Shown: positions 12,501-24,749, numbered from the stretch's first letter. The stretch is 64,000 nucleotides of DNA from Macrostomum hystrix (GCA_950097015.1 CATNEN010000025.1:5942001-6006000), one strand, 5' to 3'. Program-made: numbers and translations. The notes: generated from the letters alone by a model not told the origin.

Positions 12501-12711
12501 TCGACACCGCATGATTGGGAAGATTTCTAAATGAAAGGATACCGTGAAAAACATATGTTTCTACCGGATCTTACTTTAGTTACTAAAGTGTGCATACTGC
12601 CTAATTAAAGTGGCGTGAACGCTAATTAATTTTTTACAAAATAGTTTTTATTCAGCTTAGACATGCTACTGTACCGTGTGCAGTGAGTAATAACTAGTGT
12701 GTTTTATGGAC

Positions 12712-12767
<56 letters not shown>

Positions 12768-13189
12768 GCTGTTAAATCAATAAATCAATAGTTAGAAGAA
12801 AAGCTAGAAAAAACTAAAGTATATCTGTAAGATTTTATATGTCGAACAATGTATTTCTATTTACTGTTTGACCAAAAATTTCCAATGTCAAATCATTTCC
12901 TTTTCCAAAATCATATTACTCCACAATTATTTCTAATGTCGCCGACATAAATTACAGTGCAGGTTAGTTGAACAAAACGACAACAGACACACGAGTTATA
13001 TGCACAAAAATAAACAAAAAATAATCTGATCATTCTTTTGACGGTTTAAAAACGAGTGCGAATTGTAGATTGTTGCCAGGTTGGTGGCAACCCAGGTGCT
13101 TGAGACTGCAGAAGCATTTGGTCAGGAATCAATTGCAATAATTTAAAAAGGGCTTTGATAGCCTGAAGGCGGGCAGGCACTGCAAGATA
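12501..13189. other. 3' flank of the ZIP gene
   Basis: An aattaaag at 12603 could serve as a weak poly(A) signal, and caataaatcaataaatcaat at about 12778 offers canonical ones. The GATA run at 12715-12768 lies between. No other gene is seen. Confidence 0.45.
12715..12768. repeat. (GATA)n microsatellite
   Basis: About 13 perfect tandem tetramers. Confidence 0.97.
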
Positions 13190-13915
13190 GAGTCAGACAC
13201 CTAAGGACAGGCTGACAAAGACCCGAGTGCAGGCAGACAGGCACTGGAGGACAGGTAGACAGACACTGGAGGACAGACAGACACTGGGGGACAGACAGAC
13301 ACTGGGGGACAGACAGACACTGGGGGACAGACAGACACTGGGGGACAGACAGACACTGGGGGACAGACAGACACTGGGGGACAGACAGACACTGGGGGAC
13401 AGACAGACACTGGGGGACAGACAGACACTGGAGGACAGACAGACACTGGAGGACAGACTGGAAGACAGACAGGCACTGGAGGACAGACAGACACTGGAGG
13501 ACAGGCGGACAGACACTGGAGGACAAGCAGACACTGGAGGACAGGTAGACAGACACTGGAGGACAGGGAGACAGGCACTGGAGGACAGGTAGACAGACAC
13601 TGGAGGACAGGCAGACACTGGAGGACAGGCAGACACTGGAGGACAGGCAGACACTGGAGGACAGGCGGACAGACACTGGAGGACAGGCGGACAGACACTG
13701 GAGGACAGGCGGACAGACACTGGAGGACAGGCGGACAGACACTGGAGGACAGGCGGACAGACACTGGAGGACAGGCGGACAGACACTGGAGGACAGGCGG
13801 AAAGACACTGGAGGACAGGCGGACAGACACTGGAGGACAGGCGGACAGACACTGGAGGACAGGCGGACAGACACTGGAGGACAGGCGGACAGACACTGGA
13901 GGACAGGCGAACAGA
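13190..13915. repeat. 18/22-bp minisatellite
   Basis: Two related unit lengths: gggacagacagacactgg (18 bp, left part) and ggaggacaggcggacagaca plus ct (22 bp, right part). It has stop-free frames on both strands. It lies between the convergent ZIP and ectonucleotidase genes. Confidence 0.94.
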
Positions 13916-14337
13916 TGGGCTGTCACCAAATGAGTATGAAAGTGCATCTCTAACGTAAATTATTAAATTTAAAGCACGAAATTCACATACAACTATCAAG
14001 TTAATAAGATTGCTTGGAAAATAAGGCAAAAATAACAGCATACTGATTTTGTGACAAATTGTGAGGCTGAGAACCAGTTGAAATCGTTTTATGAATTAAA
14101 AATACGAAAATAATTTCTAGAAAAACAAACAAAATTAAACAACCTTTTAGATTAAAACTGATTCTTATTAGGAAGCGCTAAAGAACTTATGTCCATTGTA
14201 GACTTACATCAACTAAAAGTGTGCTTCCTAAAATACTTCAATTTCACCTAATAAAAATCTGAGCTGAAATTGCTAGATATGTTTAGGACAGCTTCGGTTT
14301 GAAAGACGCCTACAGTACAAACTATGTTTAACAGTAT
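13916..14337. other. Intergenic spacer between two arrays
   Basis: AT-rich unique DNA with no feature I can name. Confidence 0.5.
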
Positions 14338-16815
14338 CGTGCGTCAGGCTAGCAATCCACAGCAACTATTGTTCTATTATTGTGGGTCAGGCTAGCAATC
14401 CACAGCAACTATTGTTCTATTATTGTAGGTCAGGCTAGCAATCCACAGCAACTATTGTTCTATCATTGAGGATCAGGCTAGCAATCCACAGCAACTATTG
14501 TTTTATTATTGTAGGTCAGGCTAGCAATCCACAGCAACTATTGTTCTATTATTGTAGGTCAGGCTAGCAATCCACAGTAACTATTGTTCTATCATTGAGG
14601 ATCAGGCTAGCAATCCACAGCAACTATATTGTTCTATTATTGTGGGTCAGGCTAGCAATCCACAGCAACTATTGTTCTATTATTGTGGGTCAGGCTAGCA
14701 ATCCACAGCAACTATTGTTCTATTATTGTAGGTCAGGCTAGCAATCCACAGCAACTATATTGTTCTATTATTGTAGGTCAGGCTAGCAATCCACAGCAAC
14801 TATTGTTCTATCATTGAGGATCTGGCTAGCAATCCACAGCAACTATATTGTTCTATTATTGTGGGTCAGGCTAGCAATCCACAGCAACTATTGTTCTATT
14901 ATTGTAGGTCAGGCTAGCAATCCACAGCAACTATATTGTTCTATTATTGTGGGTCAGGCTAGCAATCCACAGCAACTATTGTTCTATTATTGTAGGTCAG
15001 GCTAGCAATCCACAGTAACTATTGTTCTATTATTGTAGGTCAGGCTAGCAATCCACAGCAACTATATTGTTCTATTATTGTGGGTCAGGCTAGCAATCCA
15101 CAGCAACTATTGTTCTATTATTGTAGGTCAGGCTAGCAATCCACAGCAACTATATTGTTCTATTATTGTGGGTCAGGCTAGCAATCCACAGCAACTATTG
15201 TTCTATTATTGTAGGTCAGGCTAGCAATCCACAGCAACTATATTGTTCTATTATTGTGGGTCAGGCTAGCAATCCACAGCAACTATTGTTCTATTATTGT
15301 AGGTCAGGCTAGCAATCCACAGCAACTATATTGTTCTATTATTGTGGGTCAGGCTAGCAATCCACAGCAACTATTGTTCTATTATTGTAGGTCAGGCTAG
15401 CAATCCACAGCAACTATTGTTCTATTATTGTAGGTCAGGCTAGCAATCCACAGCAACTATTGTTCTATTATTGCGGGTCAGGCTAGCAATCCACAGCAAC
15501 TATTGTTCTATCATTGAGGATCAGGCTAGCAATCCACAGCAACTATTGTTCTATTATTGTGGGTCAGGCTAGCAATCCACAGCAACTATTGTTCTATTAT
15601 TGTAGGTCAGGCTAGCAATCCACAGCAACTATTGTTCTATTATTGTAGGTCAGGCTAGCAATCCACAGCAACTATTGTTCTATCATTGAGGATCTGGCTA
15701 GCAATCCACAGCAACTATATTGTTCTATTATTGTGGGTCAGGCTAGCAATCCACAGCAACTATTGTTCTATTATTGTACGTCAGGCTAGCAATCCACAGC
15801 AACTATATTGTTCTATTATTGTGGGTCAGGCTAGCAATCCACAGCAACTATTGTTCTATTATTGTAGGTCAGGCTAGCAATCCACAGTAACTATTGTTCT
15901 ATTATTGTAGGTCAGGCTAGCAATCCACAGCAACTATATTGTTCTATTATTGTGGGTCAGGCTAGCAATCCACAGCAACTATTGTTCTATTATTGTAGGT
16001 CAGGCTAGCAATCCACAGCAACTATATTGTTCTATTATTGTGGGTCAGGCTAGCAATCCACAGCAACTATTGTTCTATTATTGTAGGTCAGGCTAGCAAT
16101 CCACAGCAACTATATTGTTCTATTATTGTGGGTCAGGCTAGCAATCCACAGCAACTATTGTTCTATTATTGTAGGTCAGGCTAGCAATCCACAGCAACTA
16201 TATTGTTCCATTATTGTGGGTCAGGCTAGCAATCCACAGCAACTATTGTTCTATTATTGTAGGTCAGGCTAGCAATCCACAGCAACTATTGTTCTATTAT
16301 TGTAGGTCAGGCTAGCAATCCACAGCAACTATTGTTCTATTATTGCGGGTCAGGCTAGCAATCCACAGCAACTATTGTTCTATCATTGAGGATCAGGCTA
16401 GCAATCCACAGCAACTATTGTTCTATCATTGAGGATCAGGCTAGCAATCCACAGCAACTATTGTTCTATTATTGTAGGTCAGGCTAGCAATCCACAGTGG
16501 TCAGGCTGGCAATCCACAGTGGTCAGGCTAGCAATCAACAGTATCTATCGTTCTACCATTGCGGGTCAGGCTAGCAATCCACAGCAACTATATTGCTCTA
16601 TTATTGTGGGTCAGGCTAGCAATCCACAGTAACTATTGTTCTATTATTGTAGGTCAGGCTAGCAATCCACAGTGGTCAGGCTAGCAATCCACAGCAACTA
16701 TTGCTCTATTATTGTGGGTCAGGCTAGCAATCCACAGCAACTATTGTTCTATTATTGTGGGTCAGGCTAGCAATCCACAGTATCTATTGTTCTACCATTG
16801 CGGGTCAGGCTAGCA
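14338..16815. repeat. 43/45-bp minisatellite, about 55 copies
   Basis: The unit contains caggctagcaatccacagca and then an actattgttctattattg tail. A 45-bp variant has actatattg. A block of about 870 bp is repeated: ggatctggctagc occurs at 14818 and again at 15690. At the right end a shorter form (tccacagtggtcaggctagc) appears. The array stops about 20 bp before the stop codon of the ectonucleotidase, so the 3' UTR of that mRNA must enter it. Confidence 0.96.
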
Positions 16816-16835
16816 ATCACAGCATGTTTCGCAGC

Positions 16836-19800
16836 TCAGAATGGGCTGTAGCCTCTCCGCTTGCCCGACCTGCCTGTGCGCAGCGCCATGCAGGCAAACA
16901 GCACAGCCAGTGCCAGCAGCAGGATGAATAGCACAGTCAGGAACACGAAAATTGGCAGCGAGACCGCCCAAATGAGGCCCTCAGTTGGACTGTCAGCTGA
17001 CTGTTGAATGGCGAAGCCTAACGGCCAGCCGATTCGATTCAGCACTGGCGTCTGGCGGCGGAGAAGTTCGGTTGGTTGCCATGGAGATCGAGGTAGGATT
17101 TGGTTCGAATTTTGACGGCAGATTATCGATAAAAAAACAGTTGCTTAACTTACCACAATTTTCCCTTCTCTGCGATAGCTCGTAATCTGAAATTATTTAG
17201 ATCGTGAAATTTGTTTACTTAAAATGTACTCAATCCTTAAAATGTACCTAAACCATCATCTTCTGCATACAAACCGATAAACTGTACTAAACTTATGACA
17301 AACTGTGTCAACTCATAGCTTTCTTTACTCAACTCATAACCTACTGTACTCAACTCATAACCTACTGTACTCAACTCATAACCTACTGTACTCAACTCAT
17401 AACCTACTGTACTCAACTCATAACCTACTGTACTCAACTCATAACCTACTGTACTCAACTCATTAACCATCTCAGTCAATCCAGCAGGTGTACAGCCTGG
17501 CTCACCTTGTCCAGGAATTCAATATTTCCCCAGTTGGTGTCGTTGAAGCCGATGCCCCGCAGGAGGGTCTCAGTGTACACCCCGGAGAAGCAGTACCACC
17601 TGAGCCGGGCCTCGGGCACACTCTCGCTTGACCTGTAGGGCCGGCTGCAGAAACTGTCCACCAGGATGGACACCTCAGTGAGGTTGGCGCTGCCGCGACC
17701 GTCGGCCCGACTGTCCGCAGTCAAGTTAAAATAATTGGCCACGTGATAGAAACCGGCGAAGGCCACGAACCTGCCGACGGGATCCGGCTGGTAGACATTG
17801 TTGAACGAGCAGCTGGACTTGTCGCACAATGAGCTAAAGAAGCGAGCTACCAATAGGCGGCAACGAGAGGCGTCACCGCTGCCTGTGACCAGGAAGCGGG
17901 CTTCGCGCTTGGCTGCAGGCACTGCGAACAGACCGTCTGAGCAGGGCGACTGGTACACATCGCTGGCTCGCACCTGATTGGGTGAGACCAGTTTGAAGCG
18001 CTTTTATGAGAGAAAGACTTCAAATTAAGAATAGGATGACGCAGGGTCAAGGATACGATGACTTCAGGTTGAGGATACGATGACTTCAGGTTGAGGATAC
18101 GATGACTTCAGGTTGAGGATACGATGACTTCAGGTTGAGGATACGATGACTTCAGGTTGAGGATACGATGACTTCAGGTTGAGGATACGATGACTTCAGG
18201 TTGAGGATACGATGACTTCATGTTGAGAAGACAATGACTTCAGGTTGAGGATACGATGACTTCATGTTGAGGATACGATGACTTGAGGTTGAGGATACGA
18301 TGACTTGAGGTTGAGGATACGATGACTTCATGTTGAGGATACGATGACTTGAGGTTGAGGATACGATGACTTGAGGTTGAGGATACGATGACTTCATGTT
18401 GAGGATACGATGAATTGAGGTTGAGGATACGATGACTTGAGGTTGAGGATACGATGACTTCAGGCTGAGGATACTATTATTCTACAGCTGAATGCCGAAA
18501 TTTAAGTTTCAAAAGACGCCCAGGCGCACCTTGTCAGCGTATCCCATCTGCCAGCAGGGGAAGTCGACCGGCTTCTCGTCGTCGAAGCCGGCGTCGGAGA
18601 TGGCCCGGCCCAGGGCCCGACGCTGCACCGCAGCCAAGCCGTAGCAGGCGAAGCTGTGCGCGTACACCCGCCGGGTTTGGCCATAGACAGTCAGAGGCCG
18701 AGTGTCGGGTGCGTTCGGCGGCGCCTCTGCCGGCGACTCGAACGCCACCTGGACGCTGCCATCGCCGAGATCCAGACTGCCGAAGGTTGGCATCGGCGTC
18801 GGGGAGCTCAAGGGGGACGCTCCAGCAGTGTCAGCGTCCTGCAGATTGGCGACATCGCCGAAGCCAGCCCTGAGATAGTTGACGGCCACCCAGGCGGCGC
18901 GAGCCTCTTCGTCGCCCTCCAGGATGCGCACGGAGGCCGTGGCGTTGGCGCCAAGATCGAAGCGGAAGCCGCCGCTGCCGCCAGGTCGGAGAATCTGCCG
19001 GGCGGCCGAAATCACAGCCTCAGCATCGGTGGCATTCATCTGCCTGCGGTCAGGGCAAGCGGGTTGCAACGTTAAGAAATAAAAGCTGACTGAAGGGTTA
19101 CATTTTGGCACTTTAAGCCAAGGTGTATACATTCACATGTACATTCAGATGTACATTCATATGTACTTTATTATGTACATTCATATGTACTTTAATATGT
19201 ACATTCATATGTACGTTAATATGTACATCCGCATGTACATACATATATATACATTTATTTGTACATTCATATGTACATTCACATCTACAATTGAATACTT
19301 ATCTCTCCAATCAGACAGCGCCTCACCTGAGCATCCGCATGCCAGCTGTGGCTCCCAGATACAGCCTAGTCCGCTTCTCCAGTTTCTCCGGCACAGACGG
19401 CCTGACTGCGGTCACAGCCGCTCGCATCTGTTCCAGACCTCCGGGCGATTCAATTGGCAGTGCTGCAGATTCGAGGATAAAGATAATGGTTAATCCATTA
19501 ATCTAATTATCCTATTCTAAAGCCGGGCTCAAATTAGCAGACTTCACAGTGTGGCTCACCAGTGCCAGCCAGGGCCTTCTGGAAGGCGACCCCGTTGCCA
19601 CGGTATTTGCTGGCTCGCCAATCGAAAACATAGGCCTTGGTTGAGTGAGTTCCTGCGTCCACGACAACAGAGAACTGAAAGAACAATTATGGCTTGGGTA
19701 CAGGTGTTGAGCTGAGTACAGGTGTTGAGCTGAGTACAGGTGATGAGTTGAGTACAGTTGATGAGTTCAGTACAGGTGATGAGTTGAGTACAGTTGATGA

Positions 19801-21261
19801 GTTCAGTACAGGTTAATCCATTAGTTCTCAACTGTATTAAGCTGCCAAAAGCTGCCACTTTTGGCAGCTCGGGCGGCGGCGGCGGCGGATCTTTCAAGGT
19901 CAAGTTGGCAAGTGATCGGTGTTTTTGAAATCGGTGTACCGTCTGACACTACAGGTTGAGTACAGGTGATGATTTGATGAATTAAGGTGATAGATGGGGC
20001 ACAGAAGGGAATAGGTTGAGCACATAAGAGAATAGGTTAAGCACATAAAGGAATAGGTTGAGCACATAGGGTAATAGGTTAAGTAAAGTAGGTGATGTGT
20101 TCAGTAGAATCATGAAAATGTGGCATCGGCTTTTTTGGAAAATTTAACTTAGGTTCCGAGTTCAAATCCGCAGCCAGGTTTTTATTCAGTAAATTATCAG
20201 ATAGCCATATCAGTCCTCATTTTCTACTCACCGTGACAGCTGGTCTGCTCAGCGCTAGGTGCACAACGACCAACACGATGAGACCGACGGCGCCAATGGC
20301 CAGGGCTAGCGCCGCCAAAATCCACCAAGTGGACAGCGCCGGAGGCGCCACTTTTGGCAGCTCGGGTGGCGGCGGCGGCGGATCTTTCAAGGTCAAGTTG
20401 GCAAGTGATCGGTGTTTTTGAAATCGGTGTACCGTCTGACACTACAGCCTGACACCTGAACAAATACTCCAACCTGACACCTGAACTGGCACTCCAACCT
20501 GACACCTGAACTGGCACTCCAACCTGTCAACTGAACTGGCACTCCAACCTGACACCTGAACTGGCACTCCAACCTGACACCTGAACTGGCACTCCAACCT
20601 GTCAACTTAACTGGCACTCCAACCTGACACCTGAACTGGCACTCCAACCTGTCAACTTAACTGGCACTCCAACCTGACACCTGAACTGGCACTCCAACCT
20701 GACACATGAACTGGCACTCCAACCTGACACCTGAACTGGCACTCCAACCTGACACATGAACTGGCACTCCAACCTGACACATGAACTGGCACTCCAACCT
20801 GACACCTGAACTGGCACTCCAACCTGACACCTGAACTGGCACTCTACTAAAACCTGACACCTGAACTGGCACTCCACTAAACCCTGACACCTGAACTGGC
20901 ACTTTACTAAACCCTGACACCTGAACTGGCGCTCTACTAAAACCTGACACCTGAACTGGCGCTCTACTAAACCCTGACACCTGAACTGGCAGACAGCAGA
21001 CACTCACTCACTTTTATTATATGCAAAGATGGTCTCTCCATCAGCCAGTCCAGACTCCGCTATGGTGTTGGTTAATTCCAATTCTGGATTCGCAGCATTC
21101 CTACGCAGTGCAAAAGTGTCCTTGCGTTTGACCCTCTTCTCGGTGCAGAACTCGTCCAGCAGCCAGTCCAGAGTCTTGTCGGCCGTTGTCTGCACGTGCA
21201 CCCGGCCAAATATCTCGTCATTGTCCAGGTCACACTTGACCGTGATAGTAATAATACTCAT
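16836..21261 (-). CDS. CD39-type ectonucleotidase (ENTPD family), probably with a ubiquitin-like N-terminus
   Basis: Exons on the minus strand: 21012-21261, 20232-20383, 19560-19674, 19327-19462, 18530-19043, 17506-17973 and 16836-17051. All phases agree, giving 616 aa. Exon 1 encodes a ubiquitin-like fold (about residues 1-83). Exon 2 gives a proline-rich stretch and a membrane helix (ALAIGAVGLIVLVVVHLAL). The apyrase regions follow: ACR1 VVDAGTHSTKAYVFDW, ACR2 LYLGATAGMRML, ACR3 EEARAAWVAVNYL with the catalytic Glu, and ACR4 FGSLDLGDGSVQVAF. The later ectodomain has CSFNNVYQPDPVG and YCFSGVYTETLL. IGWPLGFAI and a second membrane helix plus a basic tail close the protein. It should hydrolyse extracellular ATP/ADP at the cell surface and so limit purinergic signalling. 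ACR4 has DLGD where DLGG is usual. The enzyme is certain. The joining of exon 1 is inferred, because exon 2 has no ATG of its own (see findings). Confidence 0.85.
17325..17465. repeat. 21-bp minisatellite in ectonucleotidase intron 6
   Basis: About seven near-perfect copies of actcaactcataacctactg plus one base, inside the intron 17052-17505. Confidence 0.95.
18040..18475. repeat. 22-bp minisatellite in ectonucleotidase intron 5
   Basis: About 20 copies built on gaggatacgatgacttcagg plus tt, with cagg/catg/gagg variants, inside the intron 17974-18529. Confidence 0.95.
19125..19285. repeat. 12-bp minisatellite in ectonucleotidase intron 4
   Basis: Variants of atgtacattcat (attcat, tttaat, gttaat), about 12 copies, inside the intron 19044-19326. 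Confidence 0.93.
19690..19815. repeat. 18-bp minisatellite in ectonucleotidase intron 2
   Basis: Units of gagttgagtacaggtgat type. The array ends 15 bp before the acceptor of exon 3 (minus-strand sense). Confidence 0.9.
19858..19965 (-). repeat. Duplicated copy of ectonucleotidase exon 2 5' end inside intron 2
   Basis: From tttggcagctcggg through tctgacactacag, this stretch matches 20345-20452 almost base for base; I see one c/t difference and an equal length. It carries the proline-coding run and the sequence upstream of exon 2, but not the membrane-helix part. It is a recent local duplication, not a second exon. Confidence 0.93.
19966..20095. repeat. Short 18-20-bp repeat in ectonucleotidase intron 2
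   Basis: About five diverged copies of a gaataggttgagcacata-like unit. Confidence 0.75.
20452..20995. repeat. 25-bp minisatellite in ectonucleotidase intron 1
   Basis: The unit contains cctgacacctgaactggcac and then tccaa. Toward the right it gains a ctaaaac variant. About 21 copies occupy almost the whole intron between the ubiquitin-like exon and the membrane-helix exon. Confidence 0.95.
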
Positions 21262-22420
21262 TTGTACGCAGCTGATTGGTCAGTTATCGATGCACGCGGG
21301 CCATCACTGCCGCTTCGGCTGACAAGTCAACGCTGAGACAGACTGAGACAGTGGGTGGAGATAGACTCGAACGAAATAGATTGGGGAAATATTTTTCCCC
21401 TAAAAAATATTCCCGCTAGATATAATCCAACAGTGAAGTGGATTTTTTAGCGAGCTAAAACAGCTGTTTGTTTTCTTATTTTCCGTTTCTACTGAGCACA
21501 CGCAATGTCAAGTATAGACTCACCTAATGTCTAACAGTGCCTATAGAATATTCGAATTCACCAAGAAATTATTCCTTTTAGGGCAGGAAAAAGCAGATCG
21601 CCTATCGTGTCTATTTGTCCCCGCTGCCTGCATTTGACTCAACGCAGGCTTTGGCTTTCCTTGCCCCGAGCCAAAATAAAAATCGATCGATAAGGATTGA
21701 TTTTTCACAAACTTCCCAACCCCCAATTTAGAGCGATCCCCTTTTAGTCGCTCTGCTTCCGTACTCCCGTACACTGACTGTTCCCAAAATCCAGTGTTTA
21801 TTTGCTAGCGCAAAAATTCTATTGCCGAATCTCACCACAATCCATTATATGCTATTGTAATGGATTGCCTTTATTATTGTCAAGGGAGTGTAGCGACTGC
21901 GCAACCCTGGCCCGTAAACTATAGGATAAGCTCAATTATAAATCTTGAGCGAAATTGCTAGGGGCAAACAATTTGATAAGTAAAACAGTTGCCATTATTC
22001 TAATGAAGTGACATTTAACATCTTACTATAGAAGTCGAAAGAATTTTTTGCAACGCTTTTATTAGTTTTTTTCGGCCATAAAAGCCCTGCTGCAGATGAA
22101 AAGGCCAACAATTTGTGTGAAGCAAAAACTCGCACAAAATTGAGCCTTTCAGAAAAATTTATGGGTAGTAAATTTATTTGCCACAAAAGCAGCTTGTTCA
22201 AAATGACATTATTAAACTAACAATTTGCAGCAAAAGGCAATACAAAAATGTTGAGACACAGCTGTCAATAAACTGTTTGGTAGGGCGCAGCAAAATGAGC
22301 TCAGAACAAAAACAAAAACGCCTCACCCAATTGTTTTAAAACCCCACTGTCCGATCTTTTCGTAGTTATATATATATTTGTACTTTTGGGCAAAATCTGT
22401 GTTAGAAGCCTTAATACACT
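21262..22420. other. Intergenic, upstream of the ectonucleotidase
   Basis: A candidate trans-splice acceptor (accaatcag) ends 10 nt upstream of the ATG at 21261. The rest is AT-rich with no recognised gene. Confidence 0.5.
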
Positions 22421-23757
22421 TGTGGGGCACAGGAGAGAGATGAGAGAAGGGGGAGATAAGAAAGGAAAGAGATGAGACGGGAGAGATGAGACAGGAGAGA
22501 GTTAAGACAGGAGAGAGATGAGATAGGAGAGAGATGAGATAGGAGAGAGATGAGACAGGCAGTGATGGGACAGGGGACAGATGAGACAGGCAGTGATGGG
22601 ACAGGGGACAGATGAGACAGGCAGTGTTGGGACAGGGGACAGATGAGACAGGCAGTGATGGGACAGGGGACAGATGAGACAGGCAGTGATGGGACAGGGG
22701 ACAGATGAGACAGGCAGTGATGGGACAGGGGACAGATGAGACAGGCAGTGATGGGACAGGAGACAGATGAGACAGGCAGTGATGGGACAGGGGACAGATG
22801 AGACAGGCAGTGTTGGGACAGGGGACAGATGAGACAGGCAGTGATGGGACAGGGGACAGATGAGACAGGCAGTGATGGGACAGGGGACAGATGAGACAGG
22901 CAGTGATGGGACAGGGGACAGATGAGACAGGCAGTGATGGGACAGGGGACAGATGAGACAGGCAGTGATGGGACAGGGGACAGATGAGACAGGCAGTGAT
23001 GGGACAGGGGACAGATGAGACAGGCAGTGATGGGACAGGGGACAGATGAGACAGGCAGTGATGGGACAGGAGACAGATGAGACAGGCAGTGATGGGACAG
23101 GGGACAGATGAGACAGGCAGTGTTGGGACAGGGGACAGATGAGACAGGCAGTGATGGGACAGGGGACAGATGAGACAGGCAGTGATGGGACAGGGGACAG
23201 ATGAGACAGGCAGTGATGGGACAGGGGACAGATGAGACAGGCAGTGATGGGACAGGGGACAGATGAGACAGGCAGTGATGGGACAGGGGACAGATGAGAC
23301 AGGCAGTGATGGGACAGGGGACAGATGAGACAGGCAGTGATGGGACAGGGGACAGATGAGACAGGCAGTGATGGGACAGGGGACAGATGAGACAGGCAGT
23401 GATGGGACAGGGGACAGATGAGACAGGCAGTGATGGGACAGGGGACAGATGAGACAGGCAGTGATGGGACAGGGGACAGATGAGACAGGCAGTGATGGGA
23501 CAGGGGACAGATGAGACAGGCAGTGATGGGACAGGGGACAGATGAGACAGGCAGTGATGGGACAGGGGACAGATGAGACAGGCAGTGATGGGACAGGGGA
23601 CAGATGAGACAGGCAGTGATGGGACAGGGGACAGATGAGACAGGCAGTGATGGGACAGGGGACAGATGAGACAGGCAGTGATGGGACAGGGGACAGATGA
23701 GACAGGCAGTGATGGGACAGGGGACAGATGAGACAGGCAGTGTTGGGACAGGGGACT
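22421..23757. repeat. 31-bp minisatellite, about 39 copies
   Basis: The unit contains cagtgatgggacaggggaca and then gatgagacagg. The left 120 bp are shorter, degenerate units. Marker variants (gtgttgg; ggagaca) recur about 312 bp apart at 22758/23070 and 22808/23121, showing a block copy of about ten units. Minus-strand frames stay open for over 400 codons in more than one frame. These are not genes. Confidence 0.95.
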
Positions 23758-23801
23758 GAGGCTGCAAACCCAAAGAATGAACGAATGTATTCCCAAAGGA
23801 C

Positions 23802-24749
23802 TCATTGAGGCTGAGAGCCGGACTCAGCCCATCGGGTCGCCGCAGTGGGCATGCGGGATCTCAGCTCGGCTGGCATCTTGACGTAGAGTCCGCTAGCAGC
23901 ATCGTACATGGCATCACGGCCAATGTAGCCATATTCCACAGTCAGGTAGGCCAGCAGATCCCTAGGCGCGTAGGTTGGCAAGCCTTCAAAAGTGCAAGGC
24001 GTAGGCGGGAACAGACAATGGGCAGGGAAGCGTTTGTCCAGACAGTCGTATAGGCCAGGCACGGACCAGTTGACCCGCAGTGAGCCAGTGGGATCCAGCG
24101 GATGCGGCGACACGGTGAAGACATCCAGGTGGACCAGTCCGGAGTCGAATGGAAACCGCCTACCGGAGGCGGAATCGCCGAGGCCGACGGCGGCCCAGCC
24201 GGTTTCTGTCAGGGCGAACTTCAAACGCTTGCCGCCGCGACCGTTGAATGGCAGCTCGTTGGATTCGGCATCGAACCAGGACCGGCCGCTCAGGCTGCAG
24301 CTGGAGTCGCAGCTGATGCCGCAGTCGGGCTCGGCCACTAGCCGGTTGGCAATGTCAACAACGCGCGAGAAATTAGCCTCGCTAATGACCAGATCGATGT
24401 CTGAATCGTGAGGAATCATTCGGCCGGACTCGCGATAGACAGCCAGGGCGCTGCCGCCGTAAAGGGCGTATTCAACGCCGGCAGATTCTAGAGCGGCTTT
24501 GACGCGGGAGAACAGAGCCAGACGGGCCGGTCGGAACAGGCGAGCCCGGCGCACAGACTTGGCATAGTTGGACGGCCTACAGTCGCCCCACATGTTCAGG
24601 CTGACCGAGTTCGCGCTGTTGACGTCGCGTCGTTTTCCAGCGTCGGCCTTCTCGTCCCACCACTGGGGCAGCAGGCTGGACAGCTGGTTAGTTGGAGAAT
24701 CGTCTGCGCCTGTTCGATCTACGCCCGCTGTGTCATCTGTGTCCGTCAT
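23802..24749 (-). CDS. LicD/fukutin-like nucleotidyltransferase-fold protein, 315 aa
   Basis: A single uninterrupted GC-rich exon from the ATG at 24749. Residues around 100-135 read VEYALYGGSALAVYRESGR and IPHDSDIDLVI. This is the GG...R...P-D-D-D pattern of the LicD / fukutin / FKRP family, where the DXD acidic residues bind metal and the sugar-phosphate nucleotide. The family transfers phosphocholine or ribitol-phosphate to glycans. Further conserved-looking parts are HLDVFTVSPHPLD and FEGLPTYAPRDLLAYLTVEYG, typical of the C-terminal half of the LicD domain. I see no signal anchor at this start; the frame continues a little upstream without ATG, so a missing first exon could add one. The minisatellite to its left stops 45 bp from the stop codon. 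The exact substrate cannot be told. Confidence 0.75.
   Translation of the reverse strand: MTDTDDTAGVDRTGADDSPTNQLSSLLPQWWDEKADAGKRRDVNSANSVSLNMWGDCRPSNYAKSVRRARLFRPARLALFSRVKAALESAGVEYALYGGSALAVYRESGRMIPHDSDIDLVISEANFSRVVDIANRLVAEPDCGISCDSSCSLSGRSWFDAESNELPFNGRGGKRLKFALTETGWAAVGLGDSASGRRFPFDSGLVHLDVFTVSPHPLDPTGSLRVNWSVPGLYDCLDKRFPAHCLFPPTPCTFEGLPTYAPRDLLAYLTVEYGYIGRDAMYDAASGLYVKMPAELRSRMPTAATRWAESGSQPQ

Noticed and set aside
22411-23805. 464-codon minus-strand frame rich in Ser, Pro, Leu and Cys
   Set aside because: The same 31-residue period is read in more than one frame; it is the 31-bp array.
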